DNA of 64,000 nt from Epichloe hybrida (lineage: Eukaryota; Ascomycota; Sordariomycetes; Hypocreales; Clavicipitaceae), in contig JAFEKR010000001.1 of NCBI GenBank assembly GCA_019022495.1, positions 7,750,001-7,814,000 of the forward strand. Direction: 5' to 3'. Position 1 is the stretch's first letter. Every line of letters starts with the position of its first letter. This document shows positions 32,790 through 45,527 of this stretch, piece after piece. A model generated the notes under the pieces. The model was not told where the DNA came from. It did not search any database and saw nothing but the letters and a program-made list of their open reading frames with translations. A program made the translations under genes and the position numbers.

Positions 32790-33664
32790 CGGAGCAGAAG
32801 AATAGTATACTAATATGATGGAGACAAACGGCGGTGACCGCTTGTATTGTATTTTGTGGCTGAAGATGTGAGGGATGATCGATGGCTGATCACAGCTATG
32901 CCCTGTTGCTATCGAGCTCGTAGGCAGGCGCATGCGGAGTCAAGCCCTCCAACAAGGCAAAGGCAGGCTTTGTCTCTGATGGGTGTGAGGCGCTTGGAGG
33001 CGGCTGGTTGTTGGGGCGTTCGCTGCCCAGCCAGGAGATCGGACTCGATTGATGCAGCTTGTAATATGGAGTAGCCCGTAATGACCCGTAACTCAGCTCA
33101 ATGCCGGTCCTTGTTGGCGAGTTTAATGACGGCTCTTAATTGACGGGAGCCGGTAAAGACGATCCTATTCGTCGAATAGGCCTGGGGTTGTTCCGCTGGT
33201 GCGCAGCCCAAATGTTTGCCAAATCCCAAAACGGCCCTTGAACGACAGGGTTAGCCGAAGAAAGAACGCATGATGGAGGCGAAAACAGAGCGCAGCCAAC
33301 AGTCGCGTCTCCATGTTTTACATGAGATTGAGATACGATTTGGAGGAGGAGTCTGAAGGGGGCGACCGGCAAGGGCTCAACGCAGTCAAGCGGGCGAGCA
33401 GGCAAGTACATAAGTATGTAGGCATGTCGGCAGAGCAGGGCAGGAGTGATCGATCCAGCCAGCCGGTTCGTGCCTGCTTCCCGCTTGCCGCGTTTCAGTG
33501 AACATAACAGGGCAGGTACAGGTCAGATACCGGGGCAAGCGGGGGGGGGGGGCAAGAAATGCATACAGTATCCATCAACGTCTGGGAATCGGAGCTTTGA
33601 AATCATGCTGACAATGAAGAGTGGCGTGCTTGGACGCGGGTACCTCTGGCACTTTGTCCTCTTG

Positions 33665-33752
33665 AGAGAGAGAGAGGGAGAGAGAGTGAGAGAGTGAGAG
33701 AGTGAGAAAGTGAGAAAGTGAAAAAGTGAGAGAGTGAGAGAGTGAGAAAAGG
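33665..33752 (+). repeat. GA-rich microsatellite (gagagtgagagagtgaga)
   Basis: Near-pure purine tract of gaga and gtgaga units; frames called through it on the other strand are repeat artefacts (Ser-Leu-Thr-Leu patterns). Confidence 0.95.
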
Positions 33753-34370
33753 GAAAAAGTGTCGCGTTCGGAGGGCATGGACAGAATGAACGGCGCGCGG
33801 GGGAGAAGACAAGCATTGTGAGGAGACAAAAAACTAGAAGTAACACTTGCTTACAGACGAGGTGTCTAGCGCAGGATGGGCCAGACCACGGCGGTCGAGT
33901 CGATATTATCGGTGCCTTTGTTCTCTGTTGAAAGTCTTCTATTGGTCCGATGCGGTCGCTTATCGTCTCTTTTCTCAAGTGCTCCGCAATATTTGGAAGC
34001 AATGGACGAGTTGTGGTCGTCGAGACGCAAGTCGAGAAGGGAAAAGAGGGAGACGGAGTAAAGAAGTGAGCACGGCGTTCCTGCATTAAAGAGGAATGAA
34101 TGGATAAGGTCAACTGCAAAGGAGCCAACCAGATAGTAAAGAAGGGTCGGTCTGACAGAAACAAGCCTTGGGATATTCATAACCGAAAAAAAAATCCACG
34201 AGTACGGAGTATGAGTCCCCGATAATCGTCGCTTGCAGCTTCTCGGTCGGGCTTTTTCTTGTGTTGCGACTTGCCGTTTCATCGATCTAGCCCGCGGCAG
34301 CCAGCGGGCCGAGCCTCAGCAGTGTGGCATATCTGTTCTTTCTGAGGCTTGCTTGCTTGCTTGTTTGGTT

Positions 34371-34460
34371 GGCCGTTTGGCTGTTTGGCTGTTTGGCTGT
34401 TTGGCTGTTTGGTTGGTTGGTTGGTTGGTTGGTTGATTGATTGATTGATTGATTGATTGA
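34371..34460 (+). repeat. Compound microsatellite (ttggctgt, ttgg, ttga units)
   Basis: Successive blocks of ggctgttt, ttgg and attg repeats over about 90 bp. Confidence 0.95.
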
Positions 34461-35000
34461 CGCCAGAACCAACATGTCCACCTCATCAATGTTCAGCGGC
34501 GCCTTCTCCATTTTCAACTGGTCCCAGATCCCGGGTCCCAGATCCCAGATCCCTGCTCAGCTTTGTCAATTTAGGGCCTGGGGTGGACCCACCTACAAGG
34601 GTGTCTGGTTGCAGATTCAAAGCGGCTTCTCATTCGATGTTCCCACTCCTAATCGCTCTGCAGCTGCAGCTGCTTGCTTGCTGCTGCAGACCCAGACCAC
34701 GCCTCCTCCCCTGCCGACTACTTCTTGTCGTTTGGTCGACTCCCGGCTCCGTGATCATTGCGGGAGCTAATACCAGTACGGAGGCTGTTCGACTGGTAGA
34801 ATGGACACGGACAGACGGGCATTAATAATCAATAACGCCACCACCCGACAACAAGGGGGGGAGGGCGGCGGTGCTCTCACACACTGACGCCGTTGTTTCA
34901 TTCTTCTTCCGAGCAGCCCCCCCCCCCACACCCTCTTTTTCATCCCCCCCTTTATCTTTATTTTCCTTCTAATCTACATGTATTATCTCGGACTTGATTC

Positions 35001-37260
35001 AATTGGGGTCCGAGATGAAGACTAATCACATTGTGCTGCGAGTCGAATCGATTGCCGGCGTGGGGACTATTTCTTTGTTCGCTCCTCCGATCGACTAGCG
35101 CGACCAGAAAATGCTATTTCCCATGAACCTCAGTGACAACAGCTCAGACAGGGTTTAGTTATTTACGTGTCAACATGTCACCGTCTCGGTCCCTTTGTGT
35201 GAGTCTGCCCTGCCACTAACGCTGATGATTGACGGCGCCACCAAGATTTCCTGCACTCGACGTCCAAGGGAACGTTGCGAGCGCGGCCAAGTGGACTAAA
35301 CGAAGGATGAAATACAAATATACCACATACTTCGCACACCGGGGCGCCACAACGGTTTTAGATCCCAAACGTCGGCATAATTAACGAAATGCATAACGGA
35401 TCGAAACTGACGACCCTTTCCATGTGTTTTCCCAATGTCAAGATATGTTCTCCGTAGTCCGTACCTCTACGCTTTCTCGTATCACACAAATAAGTGATAA
35501 AGGTCCTTGTCTGACCCGGCAACAACAAACAAGCGGGGCTGTTCGATCGTGCGACGTGTATGTACTCTTTTACGGGCAACCTCCGTCCTCTCCGAATCCG
35601 CCCCCAGTGAGATGAGGTCTGTCGCTTGTGATTGACCCAGTGTGCAGCGATCGACACAAACGGGACAGGCGTACAGGAATCTTGGCTTATTATTATTCCC
35701 TGTCACTTGTCAACTTCCCATGCTTTGCAGTGGCTACGATTCCAGCATGAAAATACCGACCGCATCCCAGTCGCATCTTCTCATTCTAGCGTTGCGAACT
35801 TGTGGACCTTGCGGCAAATGCGCATGCGCATGCAGGCATAAGTCCGTACACTGGCTTTAATGTAGAAATTAGAGAGGCGCATCCCCCATATCTGATTTTT
35901 GGGGGCCGTGATGTCCCGACAACTACCGACCCAGGGATGCGCCAGGATATTAAAAAACAAGACATAATGGCCGCATGTCATCGGACACATCTTTTCATAG
36001 CCCAGTGTGAATCCGTGTACCTCCGTAGTCGTGATATAGCTTGTGGAGTCACGTCAGCTAGGGTCTGTATCCAATCGGATAAAAGTGCATTGGAAGTACA
36101 TACATAAATTTATGTGTGAATTAGCCTATAATTATTATACTAGTAATTTTCCTCTATACAGATTGCTACATCGCATTTATTAATTATCCTAGATAAGTAA
36201 CACGTACTTACGCGGTTACTAACCTTGTGGCAGGGGGGCTATGGGGGCTATGGGGGCCCCGCAGCCCCATACATAAGCCATATCATGACTATATAAGGAG
36301 ATTAGCAATATGTGCTACCCTATCCCGTTGGGACCTCACGCACGTATTGTGTCCACATCATTCACAGTATACATTTACGTACGGATTCGTACGGAGTAAG
36401 AGAGTACTTACTTATTAAAAGCCTACTCCGTAGACAATCTTCAAACTATTAGTCCGTACACTACCTTATATATACTACTCCATATTATATTATTGCATTA
36501 TTAGGCTACTACTTCTTTTACAGTAAGGTTTTTTTCTAGATCTTTATCCCCTTTATCCTGCCTAGTAGCGACTAGCTTTTATCCTAGGTCCGTAATAGGC
36601 TTAATGCACCTCGGCGCTTATCAACGTGATGATGAGCCTCTCGGCTTTTCCGAGCCAAGTCTTCCTGTAGGTTGGGGCAGCTGATTGTGCTTGATGTGAG
36701 GACGCGAGGCGCACCGTTTTTGGGCGCAGAGCAAACTGGCTCGTCAGCACGCCCGTGGCCGTGTTTGTCAGTCGTCAGCCCTGGCTGCAACGGCAAGCAC
36801 CGCAGTGCTGATTTCTTCATCCAGCTGTCACATTTCTGAATGGTGGGCGGGGTAGTTTACAGTCGCTGCATCGGTGCACCGTTTATCAATCGAACCTTGT
36901 ACCGGGAGTATGTATTCGCTGCCCCCAATTCTCCATCAATGCCCTGATTTCGTGCTGCTGCGGTAGCAAATAGGATCAATTGCCGACGCCAAAGAGCATT
37001 TCAGAGCACGCCATGTCCTTGTCGGTTAACTTATAATATTACTCCATATCCTTACTAATTACGGAGTACGGAGTAGCTAGTCAAAAACTGCGAGAGCGGC
37101 CGGGCCAATGCGAGTGCTTCCCCGGATAATCAGTCACAGTTCCCCGGTGGGACCACCCAACTCACTCATTAGCCTAGTTTAATTATAGCGATCTATTTAT
37201 AGCTTATAGGTGTGCATGAATGAGAAAAAAAAGAGACATGTATATTTATATTGATAAATC
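35001..37260. other. AT-rich gene-less block, possible RIP-degraded repeat
   Basis: From about 36060 to 36600 and again from 37020 to 37350 the sequence is rich in TA and AT steps with many stops in all frames, unlike its neighbours. A G/C island at about 36232-36270 (ctatggggg repeats) interrupts it. Four or more tacggagta-type motifs occur. This looks like an old repeat mutated by repeat-induced point mutation; no transposase frame survives. Confidence 0.5.
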
Positions 37261-39240
37261 AGCCAGGCCATAATATCATTCATATTCAACTCAAAATTCT
37301 AGTGTCTTTTCTATTTTTATCTGATGATATGATATACACATGTAATGGTGAGTGGGCCAGGAGAGCTCTTTGTGCTCTGATGATGTTGCACCAGGGTCCC
37401 TACCCACTGCGGAGCAGGTGCCCAAGATCGCTAGCCATGGTGCCTGCCATGTTGTCTCTTTTCTCTCCAGTCTCCTTCCTCGCTACTCACGCCCCGCTCG
37501 TGGACCAGTCGTGTCAGGGCATCAGGGCATCACCGCCCGTCCATGCCCCACAAGCTCAACTCTGTCACTTTGTGAGCGAGTCCACATCGCATTTCCAGCA
37601 CGGCGAGGCTTGTTTCGTCATTTTTCCGCCTCAGTCGGCCTCAGCAGCAATGCATTGATGCTGGAACAGCACTCCATAAGCGCTCTGTAATACCTTGCGT
37701 GCGTGAGTACGGTCTTGTTGTTTCCTCGCCCAAATTCATGTCTCGCCTGTCTTGTCCCGTCCGAGCCCCATCGTAAGTCGAGTCCACATAACAGCGCCCG
37801 GAAAAAGAAACAGTCAAGCAGGAAAAAACGAGAGAATTCGGCTGTGTCAAGCGATAAAACTCCTCTCGGAGAACCTCGAGGACGGTCCAGTCGCCTTATC
37901 TTTTTCACGTTACCCCTCGTTTGTTTCCTGCCGTCCGTTTCCTGCCAGGCCTCGCCTGCAGTCCAGCAGGGAATTTGCTTTGCTGGTCCACGTGGCATTT
38001 TCCTCATTTCCAAGGACCCAAGAAGCAATTGGTGAGAGAGGAGGAGGAGGACGACGACGACGACGACAGGAACAGAAACCAAACTTTGCTCGATAGGCTC
38101 ATCCCCACCTGGCCCGGCTAGCAGAAGAACGCCAGGAAACGAGACCAGACGACCAGAAGTGCCTCACCCTTACCCCGATCCCCTCTCATCCTCACTTCTG
38201 CCTGGTTGGGTTGGCCAAGGCTTCGATTGTCTGCGGTCGGCCTTACTGCCTCTACAGGCCAGAAACTTGCTGCTTCCTCTTTTGCCACACACAGGTTTCG
38301 TCTGCGTTTAGTTACACACGCTGCCTTTTTTTTTCTCATTCTTCTCCCCTTTCGTCGCCTGCTTCGCGGCCGTTTTGCTAGAAACCCCCGCAAGCAACAC
38401 AACAAGACCGTTTCCCTCGTGCCGCAGCCCCCACCCCAAGCTGCGGGTTACTGAACAAAGCAAAACAAAACAACAAAAACCAAGATCACTCGGCACGGCC
38501 CTTCTTCTGTGGGTGTTCCTTCCCCTCTCACACGGGCCAGTCCGCCAACCAACCTGCGCTAGCCCCGCTCACCCGCAATTGCAAACTCTGTGTCGACGTC
38601 AGACAACACTAAGTCGGGGTTCACCATCAAGGCTGTTGTTGTTGCACCGCATCCATACTCAGCCTCGAATACTGGAAGGGTGTCGTACTTTCGTCTACCA
38701 ATAAGACCTGGTTCGGACACATTAGTAGCTCAGACTAGCTACGACGCACGGTTTCTTTTTAAGAGTGTTGCAGACTTTGGATTGTCGGCGACTTTCTTAC
38801 CCATCTTGGACTTGGACGTCTGACAGTGACGACGTGTGCGGCCTAGCACCAGACTAGACTCATCCACACCAACGCCCTCATTCTTCAGAGCTTCAGATCT
38901 GCGCTTCTCCGAGAACACACGGCCGCGGTGCATAAGTACAGGAAGTGCAGGCAGCCTACTCAGCCGAGAGGCGGCTGGGGCCTTGATTCCATAGGCGGCC
39001 CGCGAATTGCCGAATGCTGTTAAGCGAATGCTGTCGATCCTCTTTGATATACCACCTTGGGACGACTGAAGGTGGAAGGGGGTGAAGGTTTCCTCTACGT
39101 GTGTTGCCGGGTTTCGGGGAAGAATCTCTCTTCTGTTGGCGTGTGACCGCGTCGTCTGTTAGTTTTCTGGCGATTCGGCGGGCTGAATCACTCTCTGGGT
39201 CGGTCTACTGCTCTTACTCGTCATTTTCATTTTATGCACC
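37261..39240. other. Intergenic and probable long 5' leader of the zinc-finger gene
   Basis: No protein family recognised. Right-hand part is CT-rich with several short upstream ATGs, typical of long fungal 5' leaders. Confidence 0.45.
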
Positions 39241-40387
39241 ATGCCATTGCCGCCATTGCCACCATTACGTCATGTTTTCGACACTGGATTACGGAGTTTT
39301 GCGCCGCGAAGCGGCAATCTGGATATGCTGGTTCAGCAGCAGCTCGAACTAGTTGCCCGGAATTTTGACATGAGGAACACTCCTCCTCAAAACTCGGATT
39401 CCGAGGACTTAATAGCTGAAATGGGTGACTATTTTACGCGAACGGCCATGCTGTGGGCTCATTTAACAGAACATCTGGCCCAAGGACCTCACATTGATCA
39501 AGAATCCCACCGAGCTCATGAACGATCCAAAGCAGAAACTCATTTATCTGATCTCAGGGAGATAGTCAGGATCGATGTGCATACCGCAAGGCTCAGGTAT
39601 GTTTTACCTCTATCGCTTCGGCTGCGCCAAATTGCCAAACAGGAATGAAACGAGACAGAAAAAAGAACACCCGCTGACATTGTTCATTTTGAAACAGAAG
39701 AATAAGGGATTTGAGTTTGAAATTCTCCCAAGAGGTTCAGGCAGCCTGGCGTCCAGAATCCACCACGATGAATAAGCACTCAGTCATGCAAACCTCCATC
39801 TCACCATTCTGTGAAGGAAAAAAGTCAACAACATCAGAAGCCACATCATTTGCCAGCGACAGTGATCCATTACATTTTGCATCCCGCAAGCTCCTACCTA
39901 ACAAGGGTCAAATGAGCCATCACCCAGATGTGAATGGGGACATGTCCGGTTCAGAATCTTCATCGGATGACAACGACGAGCAATTCCAAGCCATAGACAT
40001 GGACGCACTCCGGCAACGGGGAAAGGGCGTCTATTTCTGTCCCAAAGGCTTGAAATGCGATAAAGGTGGCGTTGACAAGGATGGAAACCTCGTCGTCTTT
40101 GACAGGAACTCATCATTTGCGTACGTCCTTTTCTTTTCTCTTCCATTTTGATCAGCGTACCCCCCTCCCTTTACCCTTGTTGCACTATTCGCGACAGACC
40201 GCTCAAGAATCCAGAGTGGGAATGGTAATGCTAACCGATGCAATATAGACAGCATTGCAACAAACATCGCAAACCTTGGCGCTGTGATGTACCTGGCTGT
40301 CCGAATCCTCCGAAGAAAAGGAGATTTGCTCGACGTGACGGGTTGGAGAGGCACAAAACAACAGTTAAGCATTACATGGTTACATGA
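39241..40387 (+). CDS. Fungal C2H2-type zinc-finger protein
   Basis: Three exons, 39241-39596, 39698-40120 and 40249-40387, give 305 residues. Donors GTATGT and GTACGT and acceptors ACAG and ATAG keep frame and yield RLRRIRDLSLKFSQEVQAAW and NSSFAQHCNKHRKPWRC. The conserved C-terminal region (about residues 215-300) reads YFCPKGLKCDKGG, LVVFDRNSSFAQHCNKHRKP, WRCDVPGCPNPPKKRRFARR, then DGLERHKTTVKH. It contains two Cys/His clusters that can bind zinc, a form I recognise from uncharacterised fungal regulators. The N-terminal part is acidic with a helical segment. The start is the first ATG of the open frame; an upstream coding exon cannot be excluded. Nuclear location is inferred. Confidence 0.75.
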
Positions 40388-43300
40388 TGACGGACCACAG
40401 AACGATGGACTTTTGACATTCCGAGGTGAATATCCCCCGCTAGGGCGCTTCTATGCACAGCCAGGTACCTAGGTACCTGCCTACCTAGCAGGCATCCTCG
40501 GATACCAGACTGTAACCCACCAGACTGTAAAGGGGATCGGAGGAAAGAGGCTAGACTGTGACCTACAATATCGTCTGGGGGCCCATTAAGACACCAGCGC
40601 GGGGGTCGTGTAGGGATCCGCTGCATCCGAAGATAAAAAGATGCTGTTTTCTGCCCGCCTCCCATTCGTCACGCAATTGCACGAAAGAGTCGACAATGGT
40701 CTTGCTTCTACGCAGCACGGCTGCATGAGTTCTTTAAGCACGCCGTTCAGCTTGTATCCAATACCTCCTGGAATGCGCTGCGACAGGCCTTATCATCCAA
40801 CGGAGTCTGGGGGATGGTCATCATCAAGCTGCGCAGAGCATCTCATGCTTGAGTGTTCATGAGACAGGTAGTGAGTGCCCAAGCAAGCTTGCTGGCCAAG
40901 GCAGAACTCACTATTTCCGAGCAGGCAATTTGGCTTTTGAAGTCTCCTTCCCTTCCCCCCCCCCCTTTTTTTTTTCTTTTTCCTTTTCTAACACAATCAT
41001 GCGTGTATCATGGATGTTGGTGTCGTATAGGTCAATTGCAAACTTCATATCCTACAAGCTTGGTGACAGTTGAATCAATGCAGTACGTGTCAGTCGTGAG
41101 TGATGTGATGATCCCGCGTTAACCGATGAATGGAGGGAAGGAGCCTGACCACACACAAGAGTGTCCAAGACGTGTTCCTTTCGTAGCCAAGAAGCCTTTT
41201 CCGGTCCAGGAGCTCGAGTAACAGGCATGTCACTCTTGGTGAGCCGGCCTGTCAAGTTCCGAGTCCAGAATAGCTGAATGTTTTCACCCCCTCACCACCA
41301 CCTGCAGCTGCAAATAGCATGATTCCGAGGTCTAGGTTCTGCACTCACTTTCCTTGTTGTCTTACATGAGTCTGCGTCACTCGGGCAACATCGTCATCTA
41401 GGAAGCTTCCAAGTGGAGCGTCTTCCCCGGCACGTCTGCCCATTCCAGGCCCTCAGGCCACCTTGGTGAGTTGACATGGTCCGTAAGCGGCATGCAGGAC
41501 ACGTCGCACTTGTTCTATCCGATTGTGGTGGAGAGAGTAACAGTTGGTATGCTGCGTGGATGGATCAACACCACCACGTAATCATACCTGTTGTTGGTGC
41601 GCATTCAGCATCACTCTGGTGATAAGCTGGGACGCAAGAATTACTGATCACTGAACCTCGGCCCGAGTCCCAGGGTTCGGGAAAGACCAAAGCCACCGAA
41701 GCCGTCGGTGTGGGCTTGTTCAGGCGCCGCCAAGGGAATCCTGAACTTGGTGACCCGTACGTACATGGAACCAACCGCATCAACGCATCGTTTTTTCTTC
41801 CCCGACAAACACAATACTAGCATATAGCTTATACCTAGCCCACAGGTTGACGTTGAAATTTTGTGGCCGATCTTTTGGGCCTGAAGTCACATTTGTGTAA
41901 GTGGACCGGACACACAAGCTCTAGGCTCTTCTGGAAGTCATTATGCCTGCCGAGACAGCGTCGTATCGTATGTCCCGATTTCTCGGTTCTATATTGTATG
42001 AATTTGCGGAGACTATCATCCTTGGAGACGTGTGAAAGGGGATGAAACATGGAAAAATAGTTAGTCTCAACCAGATGACGCCGCGGTGCAGACATTCATT
42101 ACTGTTCAACATTGTCAGCTCGGTTATTGAAGTTTGATCTGACCACGAATTGATGAGCGATTGCAGTATCGTCCATTCCGGTTCGTCGAGCTAGCCTCAC
42201 TTCGAGACAGTGGCCAGATTTTTGCAAGAAATGCCAGTCTACGAGACGGCCTTCAAAGGCATATTCGCAGACAGAAGGCTCGGCCACGCAAGAACTCATC
42301 ACATCACACAAGGTTGCGCCTAGATGTGAGTCCATCTTGGGAGTAGAAATATAATGAGCAGGAACTCCATCACACTTCAACACACAGACCCAAAGCACGA
42401 TACTGCGTAACAATACAACCGACTTCAAATCGCGATTGTCCACGCGTGGAAGGAGCGAGCGGCGCAGGAGGAGGAAGACCCCCATTCAAGCCCCAGAAAA
42501 TGACCGGCTCACGTGCCCAAAAGTTGGTGCGGGCCTAAGGCACGACCACCACGAGTCGCAAACCCGGTCCGGTCACGAAAGCTCAAACCATGACAAGGAC
42601 AAGGAGTATGAAGCTGCTACGCCTTCGTACGTATCGAGCATCCGATAAGGAACTCGGGAAACGCCAGACGGTGAGCCTCCCGGGTTGCATGCAGCATCTT
42701 GTTCCTTCACCGGCAAGCGGTAGCCCCGTTCCAGCCGAACAATGATCAGATTCAGAAGTAATTAATAATGGAGGGGTCAAACATGCTAACTTAGTATCGG
42801 TCGCACCAGGCATAGAAAGAAAGGTGCTCTCTTTCTTGATCTGACAACTCTTGCGCAAGTCGGCACGAGCCAATAACGAGTGACTGTTACGAGCAGGCGA
42901 GGCGATTCAACAATGGCTGTTGTTACAGTGTGAAATGGCCGATCCCAGATGGCTTCCAACATCACACCAAACTGACCTCACAGGACCAGGACTGTATTTG
43001 CACTAGGGCACTGCAATGATTATGTGCCCACTTCAAGGTGCCGCTAAAATAATCGGGCAACAACCACCGATACCTTTCGGCTTCGTGATTGCATACCAGG
43101 CGTGCCAGCGACACTCACTCGTTGGCGTCTGCAAGCAGCTTGCCGGGAACATGCCGGGCCAGGGACAGGACCGAGTAGTCGTGTTGGGCTTTCCCACGAA
43201 GTAGGCTTTGGAGCTTGCTGGATTGCTCGGTGACTATAAAGTCCGACATCGAGTAAACAAAGCGACAGATGGCGTGGTTTGGGAGATATCTTCGCTCACC

Positions 43301-43345
43301 TCCCGCCTCCCGCCTCCCGCCTCCCGCCTCCCGCCTCTTGCCTCC
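43301..43345 (+). repeat. Heptanucleotide repeat (cctcccg)
   Basis: Five to six tandem copies of ctcccgc followed by degenerate units. Confidence 0.9.
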
Positions 43346-45261
43346 CTCCTCTCATCTCCCACAATGTGTCTCGCTTCACGATACAAGTCTCCTCAGTGGT
43401 AGGAGCGCGCTGACAAGGGGAGTTTCCCCATCAAATTCAGGGTTGTCATTTACGTGGTATTATCTATTACATGCAAGCACTGCGGGGTACTCTGCGCAGC
43501 TGTGACCACCACCAGCAAAACCGCATGGAGACAAGGGCCCCAGCAAGGATACCAGTCATTTCCCTGGGTTGAGTGACGTGCTCTTGAATCCGTAAGTGAA
43601 AGGACAATGAAGGAAGGAATGGAAGCAGAGCACGGAGCAAAAAACGGTACGTCGCATCGCAGGATCCTTGATGAATGAAATTGGGCCGAAAATGCGGAGA
43701 GAAGAGACGTGATGGCCGATGGCAGATGGCAGTTTCTAGTGGGGGCGGCTACGTCAACTTCGGACGGAAATCAAAGATGAATGGGGATGAATGCTGCAAC
43801 AAACTTATTGTACCAAATCGACGGGATATGAGGCGGCAAGCCATGGTCGATCTATGACCGCCAGTCCCTACGAGGCGAAGCGGATGTCAGATCCGTAAAA
43901 GGGTCCATCACAGGGTGAGGCAGGGTGAGGAGGCACTTCGCAGCACGTCCACTTGAAGCCCGAATAGTAAAGGCATGAAGCACATGAATTGACCGAGTCG
44001 TGTTTGGGATTGTTTGTCCACTGGCACTGGCACTGGCATTGGCAACACCTGCGAACACCGGCTGGTAATCAATTAAACAAATGCTTCCAGACCGCCGCGG
44101 CTGGCATGGGCGGCTGGCGGCACGGGGTCTGGCCCCTCCACCTTGCCATTGGGTGGATGGATGTTCACTCACGTCGGTGCCACAAGCGTCTGCGTTTGTT
44201 GTCTCGCTCTGTTTTCTCATTCGATTTAGTTGGGGGGTTTTTTTTTTTTTTTTGCGACCGCCTTTGGACGTTTCTTGCTGGTCTTGGCTGGGACTAGGCG
44301 ACCGGTCGACCAGTTTTGATTCTCATTCCCCATAATTATTCCGTTACGGCAATGCAGCCGAGCCTCTGACGACGACAGGATCTACCGGCCTTTGTCCCTG
44401 TTGGCGCCGTCGAGCGCTGTCGAAACTCTCAAGCTGCGGATACTTTTTTACTCAAAGCCTCCTCGACGACGCATACTACAGAGTAATCGACCAGCAAACA
44501 AGTCATGTTGCCGCAGAGCATCGCATCATCCGAGCTTTCCGACCACATGCGTGCGTAGGTGCACTCCCAGCATCTTTCTTCCATTCGGGGCGAAATGGTT
44601 GGCTTGGCTCCGTCTATATTCTCGCGCCCCCACAATCTCCTTGGTCGACCCGAGTTTCTGCTGTTCTTGTTCTTCTCTATTCCCTCCCCCCAGAGAAGAC
44701 TTGAACTCTGTTTAGAAGGTCCCGCCCCACCGCCTGCATGGGTGGGAAAAGATGCGAGAGGAGGATCCCTTTTCTCGGGATGAGACATCTAACTTGGGTT
44801 GACACGTCATTGGCAAGGTCATCTATCCACTTTTTCCCTGACGAAATACAGACAGGCCCGGGGCCATCGTTGGACTACATATTTTCGCCTGGCTTTGCTT
44901 TGCTCGGTCTGCTCTTGTCATCAATGGCCATTCTGGATTCTGGATTCCCACCCAATACAAACCGTTTTTTTTTCCTTTTGTCCACTCTCGTTCTTATTCG
45001 GCCCTCTCATTCCCTGGAAAGTTGTCGTCCCCCGCACATCCCCCCCCTGTTGTGCTCTTTGTGGGACACAATGGACGACAGTCCCACGGAGATAGGCAAA
45101 TGAGCAACAAACTTGGGCGTACGGAGTAGTGTGATGCAATTGCAAGTTCTCTTGGTCATGCTCGAAAAGCCCGACTTTGTCGTCTCTCATCGTGTATCAC
45201 CGCTTGTCCCACACCCCTAGCCGCCCACATCTCGGCTAGAAAGCAAACTACTACCCCCAAA

Positions 45262-45270
45262 GTATATAAA
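45262..45270 (+). promoter_or_regulatory. TATA-like element of the fructosyl-amino-acid-oxidase-like gene
   Basis: gtatataaa about 260 bp upstream of the ATG at 45528; the intervening leader is CT/CA-rich. Confidence 0.5.
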
Positions 45271-45527
45271 TCTCGGAGCCGCCCATTCCCAAGCCAAGCT
45301 GTGAGATCGGAGGATAGACAGTCCATGTATGTCTTGAAGAGCTGAACCGACTATAAGAGCGGAATGTAAACGTGAATAGGTTCGTCGTCCAAACGTTCAC
45401 ACCTTGCCAGTCAAGCCCGTGGCTGCTACTACCAACAAGCCTACAACAAAACGGCCATTGCCACGCCGCTGCCTTCTCCCTCCCACCACAATCAATCTCT
45501 CTTGTCTTGCATCAATCAATTGTCGGC

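Larger units (their letters stand above)
32790..35000. other. Gene-poor intergenic stretch with microsatellites
   Basis: No supported gene. Contains the GA-rich and TTGG/TTGA repeats listed separately, a G-run near 33541-33551 and C/T-rich sequence at 34910-34970. Confidence 0.55.
40388..45527. other. Gene-poor intergenic stretch
   Basis: About 5 kb with only short frames and no recognised family. It holds a taggtacctaggtacc-type palindrome near 40463-40493, a C/T tract at 40956-40985, the CCTCCCG repeat at 43301-43345 and T-runs near 44236-44251. The right end is the promoter of the flavoenzyme gene. Confidence 0.6.

Noticed and set aside
33523..34164. Ser/Leu-rich frames on the minus strand
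   Set aside because: Created by the GA-rich microsatellite; pattern is repeat-derived and unconserved.
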